Below are positions 6,887 through 12,366 of a stretch of 12,366 bases of DNA, piece by piece (within the stretch, counting starts at the first letter, position 1; each line of letters begins with the position of its first letter). The position numbers and the translations under genes were made by a program. The notes under the pieces were generated by a model. It saw only the letters and a program-made list of their open reading frames with translations, was not told where the DNA came from and ran no database searches. The DNA is from an uncultured Chloroflexota bacterium (GTDB lineage Bacteria; Chloroflexota; Chloroflexia; Chloroflexales; Roseiflexaceae), in the NCBI GenBank assembly GCA_903871975.1, contig CAIQIY010000531.1:1-12366 (forward strand), in the 5' to 3' direction.

Positions 6887-7402
6887 TCACCAGCCAAGGG
6901 CGGCGATCACGACAGTGGCCAGCGCTTCCGGCGCGGCATCGGCGTCCAGCACCAGGTCCTGCAGCTGATCACGGGCCATCTGCTCCGCCAGCTCGGCAGC
7001 GCGCCGCAGGTGCCACTCCAGCGAACTCCCCCGCTCGCGGTCGTGCAGGCGGCGGGCGAGCAACGGCCAGGGTGCCTCGAGGCGAGCGATCACGACACGC
7101 GTCGCGCCGAGCGCCGCAGCATATGCGTGCCGCATCGCCGCCGTTTCGACCACGTCGGCCAGCACGAAGTGCCGTACGCCCGCATCACGGTAATTCGCCC
7201 CGACCGCTGCCAGGTTGCGCAATCCCAGCGCCGTGTTGAACGGATCGCCCGGGTGCGACACGCGGCACCAGCGCAGGGCGTCCATGTCGATCACCGCATG
7301 ACTCACTCCGGCCGACGACAGTGCATCACCGACCGCCCAGGCCGTCGTCGTCTTGCCCACACCGACCGGACCGGTCAAGACCACGACTTCGCATGAATCC
7401 AC
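6887..7402 (-). CDS. Small P-loop kinase / AAA-type ATP-binding protein
   Basis: The 171-residue protein begins almost at once with a beta strand and Walker A, GPVGVGKTT (11-19). IDMDALRW (38-45) follows, with an Asp placed like the substrate-binding or base residue of small-molecule kinases. FVLADVVE (79-86) is the next strand, and an Arg-rich lid follows (117-135). Similar stand-alone proteins in actinobacteria are annotated AAA family ATPase or adenylylsulfate kinase-like; the true substrate is unknown. The start is the GTG at 7402: GAGGAG (7411-7416) lies 8 bases upstream, and the longer in-frame upstream sequence is rich in Arg, Cys and His without a domain. Its stop abuts the stop of the VOC gene with no base between them, leaving no room for a separate terminator. 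Confidence 0.75.
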   Translation of the reverse strand: MDSCEVVVLTGPVGVGKTTTAWAVGDALSSAGVSHAVIDMDALRWCRVSHPGDPFNTALGLRNLAAVGANYRDAGVRHFVLADVVETAAMRHAYAAALGATRVVIARLEAPWPLLARRLHDRERGSSLEWHLRRAAELAEQMARDQLQDLVLDADAAPEALATVVIAALGW

Positions 7403-7453
7403 GCTGTGCGCTCCTCGTCGTGTGCTGCTGGCAGATTGCGGCAGTCCATCAGC

Positions 7454-7459
7454 ATCATA
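7454..7459 (-). promoter_or_regulatory. Candidate -10 box (TATGAT) for the P-loop kinase gene
   Basis: On the minus strand TATGAT matches TATAAT at 5 of 6 positions and would start transcription near 7447, about 45 bases before the GTG. No -35 match is seen at 16-18 bases, so this is weak. Confidence 0.3.
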
Positions 7460-7641
7460 CTGCACCCTACATCCGCCATGGCATCCATGTCGCAGTGCCA
7501 TACCATCGTCGTGACCGGATGCGCACGGCGAGCTGCGCCGCCGCTGCGGTACGGGCCAGCGATGCGTCACACGGCAATGGCGGTCGGAACGTGCACTCCG
7601 CACACCAATGATCCAGATTCGCCGCCAACTGTCGACCACCG

Positions 7642-7657
7642 CTGATGGTATAATCAG
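7642..7657 (+). promoter_or_regulatory. -10 box TATAAT inside a small palindrome, promoter of the signalling operon
   Basis: A perfect TATAAT (7649-7654) lies 38 bases before the ATG at 7693. It is embedded in an inverted repeat with arms CTGAT (7642-7646) and ATCAG (7653-7657), 6 bases apart. A protein bound there would cover the -10 box, so this may be a repressor site. No -35 is evident. All four downstream genes are close-packed and probably depend on this promoter. Confidence 0.5.
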
Positions 7658-7692
7658 TGAGAGGCGAACACGGGGAATGTCGGGAGCGTGCG

Positions 7693-9732
7693 ATGGTTCG
7701 ACTGCTCATCATAGCCGTATTCGGTGTCGCGACACTCATGCCCGCGGTGTTGCACGCACAAGACGCGTCGTCGATGCACGTGCGCATCCTCGCCGTCGAC
7801 CAGCGCGATTACCCGCAGGTCGCCGTGCGGGTGCTCGCCAGCGATGCCCTTGGGCAGGCACTGGCCATCCCGCCCACCTACCAGGTTCTGCTCGACGGCA
7901 CGCAGATCGATGCCGCCGCCGCGCGGCTGCGTGTTCCCGTCGCAGTATCGCTGGTCTTCGATCGGGGCTCGCGCATGAGCGATGCCGGCACCACACCGTT
8001 CGTCAGCCGCTTCGAAGACGCCCGCGCGCTGGCGCGCGAGCTCACCGACACACTGCAGCGTGAGCCCGATCAGCAGGTGGCATTGGTGACGTTCACCGAC
8101 CAGGTCGAGCATGCGCGTACCGTCCCGCTGAGCCACGATCTGGGGATGATCAGCAACGTGATCAACCAGGCCGACCCGGCGGTGCCGTTCGCGGCCGAAC
8201 CGCTCGACGCTGCCAGCGGCGCAGCCTACCCGCTCGGTGATGCCATGCTGGCTGGCCTCGACCAACTCGAGCAGGCGCCCGACGACGCACAGCGCGCGTT
8301 GGTGGTGTTCGCCGCGGGCGATGCCCGCGCGTCGATCGACATCGCCGCGATCCAGGCGCGGCTGGCCGAGGCCGACGCACGCCAACATCCCGTGCAGCTC
8401 ATCATCGTCAGCCTCGGCAGCGATGATCCCAGCAGTTTTCAGCGCGTACCGGCTGCGCCTGCAGCACTCACCAGCCTGGCCGAAGCGCTCGACGCCAGTG
8501 TGATCAGCGTCGGCGACCAGCCACCCGACCAGGCACAGCGCCGTGCCATCAGCGACCGGTTTGCCGCACTGCTCGGTCGCGGCCGCATCGATCAGATCAC
8601 CATCGACCTCGGCGAGCGGCCCGTCGGCAGCGGTGAGCTCACCGTCCTCGCCGGCGCTGCCCGCGATGCGGTCGAGGTCGAGTTTGGCGCCATCGCGCCA
8701 CGCTTCCGCGTGACCAGTGATTCACCAGTGCTGCGTGGTCAGGTACGCCTGAGCGTCGAGTTGGCCTACAGTGCCGCCCCCCTCGCCGAAGTCAACTTCC
8801 TGCTCGACAACCGGCTGCTGACGAACGCGCCGGTACGCGCTGATGCAGACTTCGCCCTGGTCCTCGATACCGCCGACCCGGCGTTTCAGCAGCGCTTCCC
8901 CCCTGGCAATTACGTGCTCGCGGCGACTGCGGTCGACACGGCCGGGCGTGCCGGCAATGCACTCAACACCCTCGAGGTCACCGTCGTCGCGCCGACGGTC
9001 GTCGAGCGCGCACTGCGGCTGTGGTGGGTCTTCGCGATCGTGTTCGGCGTCGTCTTGCTGGTGGCACTGATGGTCATCGCGCTGCTCGGCCGACAGCGTG
9101 GCGCTCTGGCGGTCGCTGGCCGGGGCGCCGCCGTGGCGCCGGGTGAGGCCACCCAGCGCCACGAACCCGACGTCACCCAGCGCCATGTGGCGAACGCCGC
9201 GCCCGACGTCACCCAGCGCCATGTGGGCAGCAGTCCGGCCTATGGCGACGTCACCGTCCGCTATGATGATGACGAGGCCACTCAGCGCCACGAACCCGAA
9301 GCGACGCAGCGCCACGAACGCAGCACGCCGACCTACCACGACGTCACCGAACGCGTGGTACCCTCCGCACCATCAGCGGCTGGGCCGACGCCCGTGACCG
9401 AGCGTCTGGTCGCGTGGAACGCCAGCATCAGTGTGCCCGGCCTGGCAGTGCGTCAGGTAGCCCTGGCTGGTCGCAGCAGCGTGAGCATCGGCCGACGCGA
9501 TACCAGTACGCCGTCGGACATCGAGATCGACCATCAGACAGTCTCGCGGCGGCATGCCATCCTCGAGCTACGTCCCGACGGCACATTGCATGCGAATGTG
9601 CAACCGAGCGGCAACGGCACCTATCTCGGCCCGGACCAGCAACGACTCGAGCCCGGTCGCAGCATCAAGCTCGAATCCGGCGACATGCTCTGGCTTGGGC
9701 CACATGTACGTGTGCAGGTGCACCATGACTGA
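7693..9732 (+). CDS. Membrane receptor: signal peptide, degenerate vWA, Ig-like domain, TM, TQRH array, FHA
   Basis: The protein has 679 residues. A signal peptide (1-22, ending AHA) precedes a vWA-like domain (about 82-295). Its metal site is degenerate: DRGSR (90-94) replaces DxSxS, and AAGD (207-210) occupies the usual SDG position. An Ig-like domain follows (about 337-433), then one TM helix (about 443-465). The cytoplasmic side has a low-complexity linker (466-575) with eight T-x-R elements, at Thr487, 495, 507, 521, 530, 538, 552 and 569, and a C-terminal FHA domain (about 590-676). The FHA domain keeps its phosphothreonine-binding residues GRR (600-602), SRRH (618-621) and NGT (641-643). 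I infer an outside sensor or adhesion module whose tail is phosphorylated and read by FHA domains. The ATG at 7693 has GGGAG (7682-7686) 6 bases upstream and starts the signal peptide. Its stop overlaps the next start by 8 bases. Confidence 0.85.
   Translation: MVRLLIIAVFGVATLMPAVLHAQDASSMHVRILAVDQRDYPQVAVRVLASDALGQALAIPPTYQVLLDGTQIDAAAARLRVPVAVSLVFDRGSRMSDAGTTPFVSRFEDARALARELTDTLQREPDQQVALVTFTDQVEHARTVPLSHDLGMISNVINQADPAVPFAAEPLDAASGAAYPLGDAMLAGLDQLEQAPDDAQRALVVFAAGDARASIDIAAIQARLAEADARQHPVQLIIVSLGSDDPSSFQRVPAAPAALTSLAEALDASVISVGDQPPDQAQRRAISDRFAALLGRGRIDQITIDLGERPVGSGELTVLAGAARDAVEVEFGAIAPRFRVTSDSPVLRGQVRLSVELAYSAAPLAEVNFLLDNRLLTNAPVRADADFALVLDTADPAFQQRFPPGNYVLAATAVDTAGRAGNALNTLEVTVVAPTVVERALRLWWVFAIVFGVVLLVALMVIALLGRQRGALAVAGRGAAVAPGEATQRHEPDVTQRHVANAAPDVTQRHVGSSPAYGDVTVRYDDDEATQRHEPEATQRHERSTPTYHDVTERVVPSAPSAAGPTPVTERLVAWNASISVPGLAVRQVALAGRSSVSIGRRDTSTPSDIEIDHQTVSRRHAILELRPDGTLHANVQPSGNGTYLGPDQQRLEPGRSIKLESGDMLWLGPHVRVQVHHD
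9145..9408 (+). repeat. Coding repeat array: eight [D/E/P]-[A/V]-T-x-R elements (five TQRH)
   Basis: Within the vWA-FHA protein, residues 485-572 repeat a short motif. Five copies read TQRH (Thr487, 495, 507, 530, 538), one reads TVRY (Thr521), and two read TERV and TERL (Thr552, 569). An acidic residue precedes the Thr by two positions in seven of eight. The repeat is also visible in DNA: a 25-base perfect direct repeat at 9166-9190 and 9202-9226, and a 27-base repeat with two differences at 9145-9171 and 9274-9300. Copies have therefore been duplicated recently. Regular acidic-x-Thr-x-Arg spacing in a disordered linker is what one expects of multiple kinase target sites. Confidence 0.8.
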
Positions 9733-10255
9733 CGCGGCACCAGGTGACCTGTGGTTGCTGTGGCTGGCATTCAGCGCCAGCATCGCCGGATTCGTCGGCA
9801 GCCTGCTCGGCATCGGTCGGATCGTCGTCGGGCGTCGGCGGCGATTGCAGGCCGCGCGTGTGCCTGCAGGCGGTGACGACATCGCGGCACCGGCCGTCGA
9901 CCAGTTGCCCAGCCAGCGCCCGGCTGGCGCGCACTGGTCACTGCAGATCAGCGGCGATCGCGCGACACCGCGGGTGCTGTGGCTGGATGGGCGGCGCCAC
10001 CTGTACATCGGGCGCAACGGGGTCGACGCACCGGCCGACGTAGTCGTCGAGCATCCGGGAGTCTCGCGGCGGCACGTCAAGCTCGAGTACAACCCAGTCT
10101 TCGACGAGCTGACGCTCCACGTGCAGGACACCGGCAACGGCACGTACTTCGGCGCCGAGCGCCGGCTGTTGCCGCCCGGCGACATCGTGACGCTGCACTC
10201 GGGCGACCAGGTGTGGCTCGGGCATACCATCGCACTGCAGGTGCGCCATGACTGA
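9725..10255 (+). CDS. Membrane-anchored FHA-domain protein
   Basis: This 176-residue protein has one N-terminal hydrophobic helix (about 9-31) followed by an Arg-rich stretch (37-40), which indicates that the C-terminus is cytoplasmic. After a linker comes one FHA domain (about 85-174) with GRN (96-98), SRRH (114-117) and NGT (138-140). These are the residues that hold phosphothreonine in this family. The domain is a close paralogue of the FHA in the preceding gene: both end in QV-x-HD and share stretches of identical DNA. The ATG overlaps the preceding stop within ATGACTGA, and its own stop overlaps the kinase start within an identical ATGACTGA. It probably docks phosphorylated partners, such as the TQRH array or the kinase loop, at the membrane. 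Alternative upstream in-frame starts only extend into the previous gene. Confidence 0.85.
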   Translation: MTDAAPGDLWLLWLAFSASIAGFVGSLLGIGRIVVGRRRRLQAARVPAGGDDIAAPAVDQLPSQRPAGAHWSLQISGDRATPRVLWLDGRRHLYIGRNGVDAPADVVVEHPGVSRRHVKLEYNPVFDELTLHVQDTGNGTYFGAERRLLPPGDIVTLHSGDQVWLGHTIALQVRHD

Positions 10256-11477
10256 CCATCCGATCATCCCGCTGCGCGAACTGCCCCCAGGCCAGCGGGT
10301 CGGTCAATTCGAGATCATTCGCCTGCTGAACCGTGGCGGGCAAGCACACATCTACCTGGCACGCGTGCCGTTCGACGGTGGATTGCCGATTGCGACGCTC
10401 GAGGAGACGTTGCGGCGGCGCATGCGGGCTGACGCGCTGCGCGCGTTCATCACCGACCAGCGCATCTGTGCGTTGAAGATCCCCTTCGTCGACTTCGCCG
10501 ATCATCTGACCGATGAGTACGAATACCTGCGGCGGGCGAGCGATCCGCCGCCGGCGCTGGTGCGGCTCTACACGCCGCCGGTGGATCGTACACGGCACAC
10601 CCGCGAGATCCCCGGCCCGCCCGCCGCGCGGTTCGCCGATGCCAACGGCGCAATGCATCAGTTGCCGTACCTGCCGCTCGAATACTCGGCGGGTGGATCG
10701 CTCAAGGACCTGCTGCGCGCCGGCCAGCCGCTGCCGCCCGGTGCAGCCGTCGCGATTGCGCTGCAAGTCGGGTATGCGCTCTCATACCTGCACGGCGTCC
10801 TCAATCTCGTGCATCACGACGTCTCGCCCAGCAACATCGTCTTCCGCACACCACTCGATCCGACCGAGCCACGCGCACCCGAATGCGTCCTGATCGACCT
10901 GGCGGTGGCGTATCATCCGGCACGGCCGACGCAGCGGTTTCGCTTCGGCAAAGAGAAATACCTGCCGCCCGAGAGCAATACCATGGCCGGTGGTCGCTTC
11001 GATTATGTCGTCGACACCTTCAGCCTGGGGGTCGTCCTGCTCGAGATGCTGCACGGCACGCTCCCGTCCACCACCGATGCGGTGCGGCAGCAGCGCCCGC
11101 GCTACGTGCCGGTGGCGCCGCTGCTGCCCCAGTGCTCGCCGGCGCTGTGCGACATCATCGACGCGATGCTGCAGCCCGATCCGGCACGCCGGCCCGCGAT
11201 GGCCACGGTGGTCCAGTGGTTGGGGGGCACCCCCGAGGCACAGCAACCGGCATCGCTGGTGCGGCCGGATGGTGTGCCTGCGGCGAGCACCAGCCCGGTC
11301 ATCAATCGTGTGCTGCTCATCGCCGCCGGCATCGTCGCAGGGCTCACCGGCCTGGTCGCCTGTGGGGTGCTGGCCATCCTGCTGATCGGCAGCACGCCAG
11401 CCGAACCAGCCACGACTGCCGTGGTACCACGCAGTACCATCGTCCAGCCCACCTCAACGCTGGCCCCTGTCCGCTGA
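10248..11477 (+). CDS. Membrane-anchored serine/threonine protein kinase (PknB-like, HxDVSPxN variant)
   Basis: The 409-residue protein has a cytoplasmic kinase domain (about 20-328), a TM helix (about 354-381) and a 28-residue Thr/Pro-rich external tail. Visible motifs are the Gly-rich loop LNRGGQAHIY (27-36), ATP-binding Lys77 in ALKIPF, helix-C Glu90 or Glu92, hinge LEYSAGGSL (144-152), catalytic loop HHDVSPSN (189-196) with Asp191 and Asn196, DFG replaced by DLA (217-219), PPE (240-242), and F-helix Asp256. The catalytic-loop Lys is Ser193, as in the HRDVSPxN kinases common in myxobacteria, and the P+1 loop has GKEKY instead of GTxxY. The predicted activation loop contains Thr228-Gln-Arg. 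There is an insert of roughly 30 residues between the Gly loop and Lys77, and another around 108-140. There is no PASTA domain. The key catalytic residues are retained, so it is probably active. Confidence 0.88.
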   Translation: MTDHPIIPLRELPPGQRVGQFEIIRLLNRGGQAHIYLARVPFDGGLPIATLEETLRRRMRADALRAFITDQRICALKIPFVDFADHLTDEYEYLRRASDPPPALVRLYTPPVDRTRHTREIPGPPAARFADANGAMHQLPYLPLEYSAGGSLKDLLRAGQPLPPGAAVAIALQVGYALSYLHGVLNLVHHDVSPSNIVFRTPLDPTEPRAPECVLIDLAVAYHPARPTQRFRFGKEKYLPPESNTMAGGRFDYVVDTFSLGVVLLEMLHGTLPSTTDAVRQQRPRYVPVAPLLPQCSPALCDIIDAMLQPDPARRPAMATVVQWLGGTPEAQQPASLVRPDGVPAASTSPVINRVLLIAAGIVAGLTGLVACGVLAILLIGSTPAEPATTAVVPRSTIVQPTSTLAPVR

Positions 11478-11500
11478 CCGTTGTACGTATCGAGGCGCGC

Positions 11501-12366
11501 ATGGCTGCACAACCAGCAACCTACCGAATCTGGAGCCGACGCGGGTTTGTTCTGGAAGTTGGTGCTGCCACCCACATCGGTGGCCGGCGCGACAACCAGG
11601 ACGCCTACGGATGGCATGCCACCGGCGACCGATTGTTCGTCGTCGTCGCGGATGGCATGGGGGGCGGCATCGAAGGCCAGCGCTTCAGCCAGCTGGCCGT
11701 TGCGACCGTGCTCGATGCCCTGCGCGCAGACGGCAGGGTGCAATTCGATGTGGCGATGCAGGCCGCCATCGATGCCCTGCATCAGCTGCGTGCCTCGTCT
11801 CCCGACTACGAGCGCAGCGGCTCGACGATTGTCGCCGCCGAGATTACACCGGGGAGTGCCGGGTTCGATGTCGACATCATCAGCATCGGCGACAGCCCGG
11901 CATTGCTGCTCGACGCCGACGGCCGCGTGGTGCAGCTCACCCGTGATCACACCTACGCCCAGCAGCTGGTGAGCATCGGTACCCCGGCGAGCGAGGCCCA
12001 CGCGCACTACCAGGCGGCCCGGCTGACGCATGCGCTGGGCGATGACCTGCAGCTCGCCGATGTCCCGGACAGCCGGCACAGGCGCGGCCGATTGCACGAG
12101 CACGAGGTCCTGATGCTGTGCTCCGACGGCGTCAGCAAGGTCATCGACGAACCGGCGATCCACCAGGTTCGCGGTCTGGATGCCGGTGTCGCCGCGCAGG
12201 CACTGGTCGACCAGTCGATCGCGCGGGTACTCGGCGACAACGCGACGGCGCTGGTGGTTCGCTGTCGACGTACTCGTGTGCCACCGCTCACTGCGGTGAT
12301 CGTCGGCTTCGTCGCCGCGCTGGCGGCGCTGCTGGTGCTCACGTTTGCGGTGATCAGCGCGCAGCC
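11501..12366 (+). CDS. PP2C-type serine/threonine phosphatase with C-terminal TM helix (partial, 3' end outside window)
   Basis: The 288 visible residues contain the PPM/PP2C motifs in order: RRDNQDAYG (29-37) with Asp34, VADGMGG (49-55) with Asp51, SGSTI (106-110), ISIGDSPALLL (127-137), TRDHTY (147-152), CSDGVSK (207-213) with Asp209, and GDNATALVV (245-253) with Asp246. The metal-binding aspartates are all present, so a Mn2+/Mg2+-dependent phosphatase is expected. A hydrophobic segment (about 262-285) follows, so the enzyme is membrane-tethered with the catalytic part inside. The frame is still open at the window edge, so an external domain may follow. The ATG at 11501 has GAGG (11492-11495) 5 bases upstream, 23 bases after the kinase stop. 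It is the likely partner that reverses the kinase. Confidence 0.9.
   Translation, partial: MAAQPATYRIWSRRGFVLEVGAATHIGGRRDNQDAYGWHATGDRLFVVVADGMGGGIEGQRFSQLAVATVLDALRADGRVQFDVAMQAAIDALHQLRASSPDYERSGSTIVAAEITPGSAGFDVDIISIGDSPALLLDADGRVVQLTRDHTYAQQLVSIGTPASEAHAHYQAARLTHALGDDLQLADVPDSRHRRGRLHEHEVLMLCSDGVSKVIDEPAIHQVRGLDAGVAAQALVDQSIARVLGDNATALVVRCRRTRVPPLTAVIVGFVAALAALLVLTFAVISAQ

Larger units (their letters stand above)
7403..7692. other. Divergent intergenic region between the P-loop kinase and the signalling operon
   Basis: The 290 bases hold no convincing gene. They carry the ribosome site and a candidate -10 for the minus-strand kinase at the left end, and the TATAAT box and ribosome site of the signalling operon at the right end. 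The middle (about 7480-7630) shows only short palindromes such as GCCATGGC (7475-7482), with nothing I can assign. Confidence 0.5.

Noticed and set aside
11481..11972. Plus-strand 163-codon frame in another phase over the phosphatase start
   Set aside because: Ser/Pro/Arg-rich shadow. The phosphatase frame starting at 11501 has NQD, DGMGG and GDN motifs.
11102..12163. Minus-strand 353-codon frame opposite the kinase end and the phosphatase
   Set aside because: The plus strand carries full PP2C motifs in one uninterrupted frame. The antisense frame has no recognisable feature.
7693..12366. Assignment of the signalling operon to a TerY-P stress system or a type VI secretion regulatory cluster
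   Set aside because: Only the domain types are shared. No TerD, TerC or type VI structural gene is visible, and the membrane topology of the vWA-FHA protein differs.
1..12366. CRISPR array, tRNA, rRNA, transposase
   Set aside because: No regular repeat-spacer pattern, cloverleaf, rRNA segment or transposase-like protein was recognised. The only tandem repeats are the coding ones at 1-100 and 9145-9408.

Overview
The window is GC-rich DNA, most likely from a Chloroflexota bacterium. The taxonomic call is an inference. It rests on a TATPT-type Thr/Pro/Ala tail at the left edge, a mixed set of small accessory enzymes, and membrane-anchored kinase/FHA/vWA signalling proteins. Two stretches break the pattern: a gene-free interval at about 1650-2230 and a visibly AT-richer small gene at 2375-2746.

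Left part (1-2750). The C-terminal tail of a Thr/Pro-repeat protein is followed by a minus-strand lipoprotein glycoside hydrolase (clan GH-A type) with a recognisable promoter. Next comes non-coding sequence bounded by an imperfect inverted repeat of the CTTCGTG type. A plus-strand small membrane protein of unknown function follows. Its promoter has a consensus -35 and a dyad lying in the spacer.

Middle part (2929-7402). An orphan ECF sigma factor sits directly behind a single-domain VOC (glyoxalase-like) protein on the minus strand. Divergent from these is a small Cys-rich lipoprotein of the DUF6174 type. A HAD phosphatase (minus strand) is divergent from a two-gene operon, an RraA-like aldolase overlapping a CatE-like two-module VOC protein. 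A small P-loop kinase converges on that operon with no spacer.

Right part (7693-12366, running off the edge). This is the most interesting region: a tightly packed four-gene membrane phospho-signalling operon. Gene 1 is signal peptide, degenerate vWA, Ig-like domain, TM helix, a cytoplasmic array of eight T-x-R elements (five of them exactly TQRH), then FHA. Gene 2 is TM then FHA. Gene 3 is a Ser/Thr kinase then TM. Gene 4 is a PP2C phosphatase then TM. The kinase has the same TQR tripeptide in its predicted activation loop, at the place where PknB has its regulatory TQT. I infer a self-contained writer (kinase), eraser (PP2C) and reader (two FHA domains) circuit. Its substrate would be the repeated Thr array on the vWA receptor, so phosphorylation could drive multivalent clustering at the membrane. 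No tRNA, rRNA, CRISPR array or transposase was seen.
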